From NCBI GenBank assembly GCA_039714715.1, contig JBDLIU010000015.1, positions 1-33,558 of the forward strand: 33,558 bases of DNA. Direction: 5' to 3'. A program made the position numbers and the translations under genes. This DNA comes from S012-113 sp039714715. GTDB lineage: Bacteria > Bacteroidota > Bacteroidia > Cytophagales > Cyclobacteriaceae. The notes beneath the pieces are model-generated. The model was not told the DNA's origin and did no database searches. It worked only from the letters and a program-made list of their open reading frames with translations. Positions 8,402 through 16,974 of the stretch are shown here, piece by piece; within the stretch, counting starts at the first letter, position 1; each line of letters begins with the position of its first letter.

Positions 8402-9034
8402 ATGGAATTAAAAGAACTTAAAAAGGTCTGTGAAAAAGGTGAAAACCAATTTGTTGAATTCAAGAAGAAAGCAAATCATCCTGATCAGATCTTAGAAGAG
8501 ATTGTTGGTTTTGCCAACGCTCATGGTGGTAACATCTTCGTTGGTGTTGATGATAATGGATTAACCCATGGCGTTAAATTTGCTGGAGATGATGTTACCT
8601 TTTTAAGAGATGAAATTCAGAAACGAATTAATCCCAAACCCGATTATGAGATGGGATTAATCCCTGTCAATAAAAAGAAATCAATAATTAACATAAAGAT
8701 AAAACCAGGTTTAGAAAAGCCTTATGCTCTCTCATATCAAGAGACAAAAAAGGTTTTTTACAGAACCGATGATTTATGTATTCAAGCCAGCAGGGAGTTA
8801 AGAAATATCTTGAAAATATCAAGACACGAAAAAGGTCAAAAGATCATTTATTCTGATGTTGAGGGCGAAATATTAAAGATTATTGATACCAGGGAGAGGA
8901 TTACAAAAGCTCAAATTGTAGAGATGATCAACTACAAATCGAGGCAGATTTCTGATTGCCTGGTTAGGTTGGTTGCTGCCGGAGTTTTAAAAATTATTCC
9001 TTCTGTTGGGAATGATTTCTATGAGTATCCTTAA
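8402..9034 (+). CDS. AlbA_2 (Schlafen-like) domain protein with C-terminal winged helix
   Basis: This 210-residue protein has an N-terminal AlbA_2/divergent ATP-binding-like domain (about 1-135), recognisable from ENQFVEFKKK, then IVGFANAHGGNIFVGVDDNG and the later VFYRTDD. The C-terminal 65 residues (ILKIIDTRERITKAQIVEMI onward) look like a winged-helix DNA-binding module. Proteins of this architecture are usually annotated as putative transcriptional regulators, though some Schlafen-group proteins cleave RNA. The gene begins 2 bases after the DASS transporter stop, which suggests it regulates or is co-regulated with that transporter. Function is inferred only. Confidence 0.85.
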   Translation: MELKELKKVCEKGENQFVEFKKKANHPDQILEEIVGFANAHGGNIFVGVDDNGLTHGVKFAGDDVTFLRDEIQKRINPKPDYEMGLIPVNKKKSIINIKIKPGLEKPYALSYQETKKVFYRTDDLCIQASRELRNILKISRHEKGQKIIYSDVEGEILKIIDTRERITKAQIVEMINYKSRQISDCLVRLVAAGVLKIIPSVGNDFYEYP

Positions 9035-9054
9035 CAGAGTTAGATTTAAATTTC

Positions 9055-9062
9055 TACCTTTG
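9055..9062 (+). promoter_or_regulatory. -7 promoter box for the PhoH-like gene
   Basis: TACCTTTG is an exact TAnnTTTG match 26 bp before the ATG at 9089. It implies that the PhoH-like gene has its own promoter and is not only read from the transporter operon. No clear -33 TTG is seen. Confidence 0.5.
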
Positions 9063-9088
9063 AGACAAAGTTCTGTGAAAGATAATTA

Positions 9089-10429
9089 ATGGCGAAGAGA
9101 AAGAGCGACAGAAAGATTTTTGTAATTGATACAAGTGTTATCTTATACGAACACAACTCCATCTTAAACTTTGAAGAACATGATGTCGGGATTCCTATCA
9201 CCGTATTAGAGGAACTCGATAACTTTAAAAAAGGTAACGATTCACGTAGTTTCGAAGCACGTGAATTTACTCGCCTGATCGATAAATTATCGCAATCTCA
9301 CAGCCTTCAGGATTGGATCCCACTTAATAATGGCAAGAAGAGAGGTTCCTTCAAAGTGTTAATGTCGTCTAACAGCAACTATGATGTATCTGCGGTGTTC
9401 GGAGAAGATAAACCTGACCATCGCATTCTTAATGCTGCTTTACAGCTACAAGATGAATTGAAAGACAGGCCTGTGGTTCTGGTAACTAAAGATATTAACC
9501 TCAGGTTAAAGGCTAAATCTCTTAATCTTACTGCAGAAGATTATACTACAGGTAAAATTCAGAATGTAGAGACCATTTATACAGGTAAAACGGAATGTGA
9601 CACTATAGATCCGGAGCAAATAAACCACTTATATGAAAATGGTGGTATTGAGACAAATGAAATATTTTCCCCTGCAGAAGTTCGCGCCAATCAATACCTG
9701 ATACTTAAGAATGGCAAGAAATCAGCACTTGCCTATGTAAGTCCATCTGCCAGTACAATTGAAAAGGTGGAAAAACGTTCTGTTTATGGTATAAAACCAA
9801 GAAATGCAGAACAAACTTTCGCTATTCATGCCATATTAAATCCTGAGATTAAACTGGTTACGATGAATGGTGTAGCAGGAACCGGCAAGACACTCATTGC
9901 CCTGGCAGCTGCAATGGAACAAAAGCGTGACTTTAAACAGATATACCTGGCTCGACCCATTGTACCATTAAGTAATAAGGATATTGGATTCCTTCCCGGA
10001 GATATCAAATCAAAAGTGAATCCTTATATGGAACCACTTTGGGATAACCTGAAATTTATCCAGCATCAATACCATGAAACAGACAAGGAGTTTTCTAAGA
10101 TCACCGATATGGTTAACCAGGAAAAACTTGTTATTACACCACTGGCTTATATCAGGGGTAGAAGTTTATCAAATATTATCTTCATTGTTGATGAAGCCCA
10201 AAACCTCACCCCACATGAGGTTAAAACAATTATCACCAGAGCGGGCGAAAATTCGAAAATTATTTTTACCGGTGATATTTATCAGATAGATACTCCTTAC
10301 CTGGATTCGCAAAGTAATGGGCTTTCATACCTTATTGACAGGATTAAAGATCATCCTCTTTATTCACATATTACATTAGAAAAGGGAGAAAGGTCTGAGC
10401 TTGCCAACCTTGCCAATGAACTACTTTAA
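9089..10429 (+). CDS. PIN-PhoH fusion ATPase (PhoH2 family)
   Basis: This 446-residue two-domain protein begins with a PIN nuclease domain (about 1-150): FVIDTSVILYEH carries the first catalytic Asp, LEELDNFKKG the acidic motif, and VTKDINLRLKA the later Asp. The C-terminal PhoH ATPase (about 230-446) has Walker A GVAGTGKT near residue 260 and Walker B IFIVDEAQNL. PhoH2 proteins from actinobacteria have been described as ATP-dependent RNA helicase/RNases; the same activity is expected here, probably in RNA turnover. The length matches the family. The gene is convergent with the DUF4421 gene, with only 6 bp between stops and no clear terminator. Confidence 0.94.
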   Translation: MAKRKSDRKIFVIDTSVILYEHNSILNFEEHDVGIPITVLEELDNFKKGNDSRSFEAREFTRLIDKLSQSHSLQDWIPLNNGKKRGSFKVLMSSNSNYDVSAVFGEDKPDHRILNAALQLQDELKDRPVVLVTKDINLRLKAKSLNLTAEDYTTGKIQNVETIYTGKTECDTIDPEQINHLYENGGIETNEIFSPAEVRANQYLILKNGKKSALAYVSPSASTIEKVEKRSVYGIKPRNAEQTFAIHAILNPEIKLVTMNGVAGTGKTLIALAAAMEQKRDFKQIYLARPIVPLSNKDIGFLPGDIKSKVNPYMEPLWDNLKFIQHQYHETDKEFSKITDMVNQEKLVITPLAYIRGRSLSNIIFIVDEAQNLTPHEVKTIITRAGENSKIIFTGDIYQIDTPYLDSQSNGLSYLIDRIKDHPLYSHITLEKGERSELANLANELL

Positions 10430-10435
10430 CCTGAA

Positions 10436-11458
10436 TTATTGATCAATTATAGATCTTACTACATAGGGAGCATGTATTCTATAACCTATGAATACTTTTA
10501 GCTCTCCTAAATTGTTGTTGAAAGCCAGTTCATTTGTCAGCTTCACGTTCTGGTATTTGTAAATAAAATACAAACCGGTATACCATCTTCTGGAGTTATA
10601 CCCTATCCCGTTTTTTGACTCCAATAAAAAGTTAAGTGTAACAGGGTTATATGATCCTTCTTTGGAATGAACTGTTCCCATTGCCAATGATAACCCCGGC
10701 ATAGCCGAAAGAGTTAGATAGAATTGTTTATGTACAAATGTATAAGCATAACCAACTGATTGCTGAAGCATTACCATTCCTGATTTTACAATCCTGGCAT
10801 CTGTTGTGATCTCACGCTCGAATACTGGAGGAACAATTGATGAGTCTGCTTTCATTGTCCATACCTGAAAAGAAGACAAATACATTAAAGATCCTGCACT
10901 TTTTTTCATCCTACCATCTAACTGAAAAGTAGTTTTGGGAGCATATTGCGTGTAGTTTGAAGGAATAGTATATGAAATGGCAAAATAAGTACTTCTCATA
11001 TCAGGTCGATAGGGATAGGTTCCATCCCAGGGGTTAAAGAAGTCTTCAGGATTGGCAATGTGCATACCCTGGTAACGTCTTAATAAAACATCAACCATGT
11101 GCTTTTGTAAATAAAGGGTGCCCTTAACATTAAACTCCTTTGTTTCTCCCCTCTCTTCATTCTTTTTTGTATTCCATTTTGGGTTAATAATAATATCAAA
11201 AGACAACCATTTATACGTGAAACCCAGTCCAAAAGCAGATTGAAGGTTAGGCCTGTAGGTAATATTTTTTTGTGTAATCCTGTTTTTTAATCTGAAATCA
11301 TAAATTCTCCTGGGTGAGACAAAACGAACAGCAAAAAGATTGCCATAATAATCTATATAGTTGGTATCATAATTATAAGTCTGTATAGGAATATCAGGAA
11401 GCTGGGCATACAGCTGACTTGAGAAAAACAATAATATTATTAATATCCTATTTCGCAT
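10436..11458 (-). CDS. DUF4421 outer-membrane protein
   Basis: This 340-residue protein has a signal peptide (about 1-18, ending LYAQ), followed by a beta-rich region with repeated amphipathic strands such as FGLGFTYKWLSFDI and TGLYFIYKYQNVKL. The pattern fits the DUF4421 family of Bacteroidota, predicted outer-membrane barrels of unknown function. It lies 41 bp downstream of the PhoD-like gene on the same strand and is likely in the same transcript. A surface-layer or porin-like role is possible; nothing in the sequence gives a substrate. Confidence 0.8.
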   Translation of the reverse strand: MRNRILIILLFFSSQLYAQLPDIPIQTYNYDTNYIDYYGNLFAVRFVSPRRIYDFRLKNRITQKNITYRPNLQSAFGLGFTYKWLSFDIIINPKWNTKKNEERGETKEFNVKGTLYLQKHMVDVLLRRYQGMHIANPEDFFNPWDGTYPYRPDMRSTYFAISYTIPSNYTQYAPKTTFQLDGRMKKSAGSLMYLSSFQVWTMKADSSIVPPVFEREITTDARIVKSGMVMLQQSVGYAYTFVHKQFYLTLSAMPGLSLAMGTVHSKEGSYNPVTLNFLLESKNGIGYNSRRWYTGLYFIYKYQNVKLTNELAFNNNLGELKVFIGYRIHAPYVVRSIIDQ

Positions 11459-11499
11459 AAATGAGTAATAAATTATTGATTCCAGCCAACAACCGCAAT

Positions 11500-12531
11500 T
11501 TAATACTTTATTGTGGTTTCTTGTATCAACTCATTCTTTTCTCCCCTAACCTCGAAAGCGGCATTAGGGTTACCCTCATCCCAGGACAACTTAATTAAAC
11601 CAAAATTCCTGGCAACAATAAGACTATCAACTCTGTATTTGTTAGAGTCTGGCCTGTACATCCCCCATGTATGAGTCAGTCCACTAGAGGTGAAATCATA
11701 TAAAGGATAATCCAGTCCTTCAATATCAATTTTTGAGATCTCTGCAATATGTCTGTCTCCACTAATTACCAGTAATGGTTTAGGGTTAATATCAGTAAGA
11801 AGATCGAACATTCTTTGTCTGGCCAGTGGAAAATTAGCCCATTTTTCAAAACCCTGCTCAACTGGTATTAATTGAATACTTGACCCCAATATATGAAAAT
11901 CTGCCTTACTGTTTTTCAATACTTCTTCAAGCCATAGCCATTGATCTTCCCCTAATATGTCTCCTTCATGATTTGGTTTATACCGTTGCATTGATTCCTT
12001 ATCAGGAGCGAGAGTATCCCGGAAATACCTTGTATCCAGCAAAATTACTTTTACGAGTTTATCATTAAACGAAAGATCGTGTTCAGAATATGCTCCACTA
12101 TGAGATCTGACTTGATCATCATTAGCTACATCTAAAAAATCAAGTAGTAGTTCTTTGCTTTCTTCTTTCTTCGAATAGAATTTTCCGGCATCATTTACAC
12201 CATAATCATGATCGTCCCAAATCCCAATTATTTTTGATGTGTTAAGCAGGATCTGGTATTCGGGTTTATTCTTTTGTTTATCATACTTCTCTTTCAGTTC
12301 AGCCATATCATGCGTATCACCATAAACAATATCCCCAAGCCAAATCCATAATTTCGGATTATTAGCTACAACTGCATCCATTATTTTAAGTGTATCGTAA
12401 GAATGCGCACAGGAGCCAAATGCAATAGTTAATTCACTTTTGTTATTAACTTCAGTTTTCTGAGTTTCTGTCGTCTTACTACAGGATAATGTGATTCCTA
12501 ATAGAAGAATGCTAGCTATTCTGATCTTCAT
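11500..12531 (-). CDS. PhoD-like alkaline phosphatase/phosphodiesterase lipoprotein
   Basis: This 343-residue protein has a lipoprotein signal peptide with lipobox ITLSC (Cys17), so it is anchored in the cell envelope. The metallophosphatase domain of the PhoD type is shown by IAFGSCAHS, the metal-binding WLGDIVYGD and GIWDDHDYGVNDAG, and the late VISGDRHIAEIS motif. PhoD enzymes are Ca/Fe-dependent phosphomono- or diesterases used to win phosphate from organic sources or teichoic-type polymers. The domain is compact and lacks the N-terminal extension seen in Bacillus PhoD, in common with many Bacteroidota homologues. The next gene downstream is the DUF4421 protein. No Pho-box-like repeat was recognised. 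Confidence 0.92.
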   Translation of the reverse strand: MKIRIASILLLGITLSCSKTTETQKTEVNNKSELTIAFGSCAHSYDTLKIMDAVVANNPKLWIWLGDIVYGDTHDMAELKEKYDKQKNKPEYQILLNTSKIIGIWDDHDYGVNDAGKFYSKKEESKELLLDFLDVANDDQVRSHSGAYSEHDLSFNDKLVKVILLDTRYFRDTLAPDKESMQRYKPNHEGDILGEDQWLWLEEVLKNSKADFHILGSSIQLIPVEQGFEKWANFPLARQRMFDLLTDINPKPLLVISGDRHIAEISKIDIEGLDYPLYDFTSSGLTHTWGMYRPDSNKYRVDSLIVARNFGLIKLSWDEGNPNAAFEVRGEKNELIQETTIKY

Positions 12532-12650
12532 TTTATGAAGGTTTAGTACATCACTAAGTTAAGGGATTGTTTTAATACCTTTTTGGATAATAATCAGATA
12601 TCTAATTAGTTCTCTACAAGAAAAGCTTTACAAAGATGATAAAACCAAAA

Positions 12651-12670
12651 AAGCAGCCCTAAAGCTGCTT
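12651..12670 (-). terminator. Intrinsic terminator after tRNA-Arg(CCT)
   Basis: The hairpin AAGCAGC/GCTGCTT (7 bp) has a 6-base loop and is followed on the minus strand by a run of T (12647-12652 as A on plus). It sits just after the tRNA 3' end. The plus-strand side also has TTTTT at 12674-12678, so it may work in both directions, although no plus-strand gene reads into it. Confidence 0.85.
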
Positions 12671-12679
12671 CAGTTTTTG

Positions 12680-12751
12680 TAGCCTCACCAGGACTCGAAC
12701 CTGGATCTAAAGTTTAGGAAACTTCTATTCTATCCCTTGAACTATGAGGCC
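12680..12751 (-). tRNA. tRNA-Arg (anticodon CCT)
   Basis: The minus strand gives a full cloverleaf. The acceptor stem is GGCCTCA/TGAGGCT, the D stem GTTC/GAAT, the anticodon stem GAAGT/ACTTT with loop TTCCTAA (anticodon CCT, reading AGG), and the T stem CCAGG/CCTGG with loop TTCGAGT. The discriminator is A, and CCA is not encoded. It has its own promoter and terminator and lies between the PhoD-like and CotH-like genes. Confidence 0.96.
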
Positions 12752-12762
12752 TAATTATTTTG

Positions 12763-12793
12763 CAAATATCTTCTTCCTGAAGCAGATTTCAAA
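12763..12793 (-). promoter_or_regulatory. Promoter of tRNA-Arg(CCT)
   Basis: On the minus strand TTTTTG is followed after 19 bases by GATATTTG, one mismatch from TAnnTTTG. The spacing is as in Bacteroidota primary-sigma promoters, and the -7 box lies 11 bp before the tRNA 5' end. This is the best complete -33/-7 pair in the window. Confidence 0.65.
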
Positions 12794-12828
12794 AAGTTTC
12801 TAATAAAAGGAGTAATGAAAATGCTTTT

Positions 12829-15048
12829 CTATTTTACCTTGAAAAGTTTTAATGTTTTTAACACTTTATCTTTATTAGCTACAATGAGCATATAAACACC
12901 TGGTTTTATTCCCCCTGTTTTATTCTTACTCAGAATCATCCTGTTATTAGATATAATTGATGTTTCATATACTACTCTACCCAGGTGATCGACTAAAGCT
13001 AAATCTATGTTTTCATTCAGTGGTAATCCTACTATTTCCCAAGTATCACTACTAGGATTAGGGAAAACAGATATATTCAAATTATCATGTTCATTAATTG
13101 AAGTTACTGTTGGTTCACACGGTTGATCCAAATAATTATCCATCCAATCAAGTCTATCTGTTAACCATGTTTTCATGAATGTTATCTCTTCCCCATAGGT
13201 GTTCCCTATAAACTGGTTAGGCCAAACATAATTTCCTAACACTGGCCACCTTTCGAAATTCCTCACTTGTGATTCATTTAATACGGTGCCCAAAGAATCT
13301 ATCAGGAAATTGACATTATTATTACTTAACAAATCACTTCTCAGCTCATTCCATCGGCATTGAAACCTGTTAGCAAAGTTTGGGTCTGACAATAATCTTC
13401 TGAACCAGTAAACTCTACCCGGGTCATTATATAACCAACCTGGTGCATATTGAGAGTTATCATGGTAATTAACATTACCAAATGCAAGGTTAAAGTCCCA
13501 AAGTGGCCCCATCTTTAGTTTACCTCCTTTACTGTCTTTGTCTTTATATAAATATGTGCTGAAACGATATCCATCAACATTTTTTGAAATCTCATACATT
13601 ATCATATAATCAACAAAATGAGATACATCAATATACTTGTTATAACCGGTATAAAAGTCGATATAATCATGGCTGCTTAGTGCAGACTCGAATTCAAAGA
13701 TGAAAGACTTAATATACTCTCTCTGTACTTGCATTAGTTCATCCCCTTTCGGATCAAAAAATTGCAAATTAACTAAACCTTCGTTGGATAATCGCGGAAC
13801 AGGAACACTTGTCCACTGCGGATAATCATTATCATCAATTTTATCAATCCGTAAAATATAACCTCCTGTTAATTGATCTCCTTCTATATCTTCCGGTTTT
13901 AGTTTTGCAATATCAACTCGGCTTTTATCTCTCTTGATCTTCTCCATTAGTACATAAATCCCAATATATTCACCATTTAGTACTATTTCACAGAACCTGG
14001 TTCTACTTGCATATTTACCCATCATATTGGATAAGTGATAAGCTAACACATTCCTTATTAAGGATTTGTCACTATAAGGCGCATACAATATCCAGTCATT
14101 CTCAACAGGCATCCCAAGTAAAGAAACATTGTTATTTTCTCCGGTTAATGTCTGTGTTTCAAATCCATATGCTTTTTTAGGAAACATCTGAGAGGATTCA
14201 CCCCTGGTTTCAATAGCAATTTTTCCATTGTAATTGTTGAACGGATCAGTTACGTAATTCCTGCTACCTGGACCATTGTCAATTACCCCCATATCGGCTA
14301 CAATACGCACATGATCTTCTATTATGGCTCCTCCAGTATTAATAACAACAATAGGTAAATCAGAAGACTCAAATCCTTCAAAATAAGCAAACCAGTCCGG
14401 AACAGGCCCGTAGGTTGTTGTACTCACATTCATCGCAACAGATAAAAAAACTCTAGCCGTAAGATCACTTGAAGAGGTGCTTACATTATGTACTTGCACT
14501 GCCAGAATGTTTTCTCCCGCCACTAAATTTTCTTTATCAATGTAAAGGCTTTCTGGCACTAATCCCTGGTAAAGCAGGGATTCATGAAGTTCCAAACTTG
14601 GCTGATCATATTGCGGGAACTGGATCGTGCCAAGATTTCTTCGGGCAACTTCCACACCGTTAAGATATGCAATATAGCCATCATCATAATCTACATGCAG
14701 GACAATACCCTCTATCTTTGAAATATCTTCAATCTGAAATTTCTTCCTTAAGAAAACGGCTAATGTGTTTGAAATTATGGTCGAATCATCACTATCCCCA
14801 TATCCAATCCCTCCCTTACCTTCTTGCCAACCACTATCATCATAGCCTGCAGAAATCCAGGCAGATTCTAGTGTAGCATTAGGAACAGTGTACTTCCAGA
14901 TGCTGGTATCATAAACAACCGTTTCCCAATGATCAATGTTAGACTGGGAGAATACTCTATTTTCAATTAGTTGGAAAATCAGAAGGATACCAATAACGAT
15001 TAACCATCGCTCAATTTTCAACTTTAAATATGATAACCCCAATCCCAT
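12829..15048 (-). CDS. Secreted CotH-like protein kinase with T9SS sorting domain
   Basis: This 739-residue protein has an N-terminal signal or anchor segment (WLIVIGILLIFQLI). A galactose-binding-like beta-sandwich follows (about 40-205; WKYTVPNATLESAWISAGYD, then GYIAYLNGVEVARR). The CotH domain (about 230-640) has NDWILYAPYSDKSLIRN, GIYVLMEKIKRDKSRVDI, GGYILRIDKID and GPLWDFNLAFG, whose Asp resembles the metal-binding Asp of CotH kinases. The last 80 residues (from SVFPNPSS, 660-739) are a type A T9SS sorting domain, so it should be exported and surface-attached or released. Spore-coat CotH phosphorylates coat proteins; this organism type does not sporulate, so the substrate is unknown. 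AAGGAG lies upstream of the ATG, unusual for Bacteroidota. It is divergent from the DUF4956 operon. Confidence 0.9.
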   Translation of the reverse strand: MGLGLSYLKLKIERWLIVIGILLIFQLIENRVFSQSNIDHWETVVYDTSIWKYTVPNATLESAWISAGYDDSGWQEGKGGIGYGDSDDSTIISNTLAVFLRKKFQIEDISKIEGIVLHVDYDDGYIAYLNGVEVARRNLGTIQFPQYDQPSLELHESLLYQGLVPESLYIDKENLVAGENILAVQVHNVSTSSSDLTARVFLSVAMNVSTTTYGPVPDWFAYFEGFESSDLPIVVINTGGAIIEDHVRIVADMGVIDNGPGSRNYVTDPFNNYNGKIAIETRGESSQMFPKKAYGFETQTLTGENNNVSLLGMPVENDWILYAPYSDKSLIRNVLAYHLSNMMGKYASRTRFCEIVLNGEYIGIYVLMEKIKRDKSRVDIAKLKPEDIEGDQLTGGYILRIDKIDDNDYPQWTSVPVPRLSNEGLVNLQFFDPKGDELMQVQREYIKSFIFEFESALSSHDYIDFYTGYNKYIDVSHFVDYMIMYEISKNVDGYRFSTYLYKDKDSKGGKLKMGPLWDFNLAFGNVNYHDNSQYAPGWLYNDPGRVYWFRRLLSDPNFANRFQCRWNELRSDLLSNNNVNFLIDSLGTVLNESQVRNFERWPVLGNYVWPNQFIGNTYGEEITFMKTWLTDRLDWMDNYLDQPCEPTVTSINEHDNLNISVFPNPSSDTWEIVGLPLNENIDLALVDHLGRVVYETSIISNNRMILSKNKTGGIKPGVYMLIVANKDKVLKTLKLFKVK

Positions 15049-15148
15049 TTTAATAACTCCTTATATATATCATACTGTTAATCACCTCTTTGTAACCAAA
15101 ATGGAACTCAAGATGTAACACTTTCTTTATCCCCGTTTAATTTGCTGA

Positions 15149-15187
15149 AATCTAATAAATTTATTGGATTATAACTAGGTGGCACCT
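15149..15187. promoter_or_regulatory. Candidate operators between cotH-like and DUF4956 genes
   Basis: Two palindromes lie in the 222-bp divergent gap. The first is 22 bp at 15149-15170, with 10 of 11 half-site positions paired (arm AATCTAATAAA). The second is AGGTGgCACCT at 15177-15187. They may bind a regulator acting on both directions. A weak -7 box (TATTTTTA, 15242-15249) precedes the DUF4956 gene. Function is inferred from symmetry and position. Confidence 0.4.
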
Positions 15188-15270
15188 CCAGTATCCAAAA
15201 CTGATATTATAAGCGGTTAATATAAAAAATACTTTATTACGTATTTTTACCCTATTCAATAAATGACATT

Positions 15271-15951
15271 ATGCTTGAACAATATTTTAGCAATTCAGGA
15301 TATTTTGAATTTCCGTCCTTTTCAGTAGCAGTTTTTACAATTCTTCTTGCAGTTGTACTTAGTACCATTCTTGCCTTAACATATAAGTTTACCTATCGGG
15401 AAGACAATTTTCCCAATAAATTTTTTCAGGCAATCGTTCTGGCCTCAATCGTGTCTTCAATGGTTATGATGGCAGTGGGAGATAATTTAGCTGTTGGATT
15501 TGGTGTTCTCGGTGCTGTTTCAATAATCCGGTTTAGAACATTACTGCGAAGTCCCCGCAACATTATATTTATTTTCATGTCATTGTCTATAGGAATAGCT
15601 ACTGGTGTATTCGGTTATGCCATTGCAATAAGTGGAACCATCCTTTTCTGTGTTATTGTCACTCTATTGTATTATTCACCTTATGGTAAAATGAGCCCCA
15701 ATAAAATTGAACTTGATGTAATAGCGACAAACACTGAGTCTTTGCAAAATCTTATCACTCACCTTAAGAATAACTCTTTCAATTTTTCAGTTGTTAGAAT
15801 CAGGGAACAGGAAAATGGCAATACCCGATACACGATAGAAGTTAACTTGCCTCCTGATACAAACTCTACTTTGTTTTTTAAGTCAATCCAGAACATTGAT
15901 GGTCTGACTGATATTAGGTACGATTCAAGAGACAATGTTGAACAACTTTAG
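15271..15951 (+). CDS. DUF4956 membrane protein
   Basis: This 226-residue protein has four hydrophobic segments in the first 135 residues, then a soluble alpha/beta C-terminal part (about 145-226). The signature GAVSIIRFRTLLRSPRN near residue 81 identifies DUF4956. Family members are known from gene neighbourhoods with CotH proteins and VTC-type polyphosphate polymerases, but their activity is not established. Here a CotH homologue is divergent, while no VTC gene is in the window. The next gene, an HlyD-like adaptor, begins 3 bases after the stop. It could be the inner-membrane element of an envelope-spanning complex; this is inference. Confidence 0.88.
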   Translation: MLEQYFSNSGYFEFPSFSVAVFTILLAVVLSTILALTYKFTYREDNFPNKFFQAIVLASIVSSMVMMAVGDNLAVGFGVLGAVSIIRFRTLLRSPRNIIFIFMSLSIGIATGVFGYAIAISGTILFCVIVTLLYYSPYGKMSPNKIELDVIATNTESLQNLITHLKNNSFNFSVVRIREQENGNTRYTIEVNLPPDTNSTLFFKSIQNIDGLTDIRYDSRDNVEQL

Positions 15952-15954
15952 GTT

Positions 15955-16974
15955 ATGATAAAAAAGTACTTCTTTTTCATCTTTATAGTAATCGCGGCCA
16001 TCAGCCTGATAATTATTGCATTGAATACAATGCAAAAGGAGGACGCCATAATTGCAGTTGTTGAATCGCAAAAAACAGCTATAAGCTACAGAAAACCTGT
16101 CACCATTAAAGCGATTCATGTCAATGCCGGCCAGAAAGTTAAGAAGGGAGACCTTCTTCTGGAAGTCGAAAGACCTGATTTGGTGTTAGATTATGAAAAG
16201 TTAGTGAATCAAAAAGCTCAGGTACAAAACAAGAAATCCAATCTGGAGAAAGCTTCTAAAAATAAAGTGGAACTACTTCAAATAGAAAAGAATGGTAAGC
16301 TACAACGATTAAGTGCAGATATCGCTCAATTAGAGGTCGAAATAAAACAAAATCAAGCTTTAAAGAGTAATTTCAAGGGACTAGACAATAACAGCTCGTC
16401 AGAAACCTCTACAGTGGGATTTAATGACCCGGATAGCATTAAATTAGTTTCATACCAGTCAGAAATTAAACAAATAAAGACCCTGTATAATGTTGATATT
16501 CAAAGGGTAAAATCAGAGGCGGAAGAAGAGGCAGCTGTTTTGGATCTGGAAGTTCAATTAATCGACAACGAACTAACAGTTCTGAAATTAGAAGAATCAG
16601 AATTAAAAAAGATGGCTCCTTTTGATGGTACTATTGGAACCGTTAATGGACAAATTAATGAGATTGTGCCTTCATTTCAGACCATAGTTTCCTTATTTGA
16701 AGAACACCCTACGATGATCAAGGCGTATGTTAATATGTCTTCGAATTTCAATTTGACGCCAGGTGATAGTGTTTATGTTGAATCTTCAAACAGAGAGTAT
16801 AAAATTTCTGGTAATATTATAGAAGTAGGAGCAAGGATAGTTAGTTATAAAAATCCTGCAGATCCAATAAATGTTCCTGATAAGTTTGGGAGAGAAATCT
16901 TTATTAAGCTACCTGAGAACAATTCTTTTTTATATGGCGAACATGTATTTGTTTTTCCAGCTAACAAAAAATGA
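15955..16974 (+). CDS. HlyD/MFP-type periplasmic adaptor
   Basis: This 339-residue protein is anchored by one N-terminal membrane helix (about 5-23). The barrel-sandwich (lipoyl-like) halves are at about 50-75 (IKAIHVNAGQKVKKGDLLLE) and 219-245 (APFDGTIGTVNGQINEIVPS). They are separated by a coiled-coil hairpin (about 80-215) rich in Lys, Glu and Leu. A beta-barrel domain follows (MIKAYVNMSSNFNLTPGDSV). Adaptors of this kind connect an inner-membrane transporter to a TolC-like duct. No ABC, RND or MFS pump is adjacent; the only inner-membrane partner in the operon is DUF4956. The stop overlaps the next start (ATGA). Confidence 0.88.
   Translation: MIKKYFFFIFIVIAAISLIIIALNTMQKEDAIIAVVESQKTAISYRKPVTIKAIHVNAGQKVKKGDLLLEVERPDLVLDYEKLVNQKAQVQNKKSNLEKASKNKVELLQIEKNGKLQRLSADIAQLEVEIKQNQALKSNFKGLDNNSSSETSTVGFNDPDSIKLVSYQSEIKQIKTLYNVDIQRVKSEAEEEAAVLDLEVQLIDNELTVLKLEESELKKMAPFDGTIGTVNGQINEIVPSFQTIVSLFEEHPTMIKAYVNMSSNFNLTPGDSVYVESSNREYKISGNIIEVGARIVSYKNPADPINVPDKFGREIFIKLPENNSFLYGEHVFVFPANKK

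Noticed and set aside
15181..15198. TGGCAC sequence resembling the -24 element of a sigma-54 promoter
   Set aside because: The -12 position lacks the TTGC/GC core (it reads GTATCC), so it does not meet the sigma-54 consensus although rpoN is in the window.
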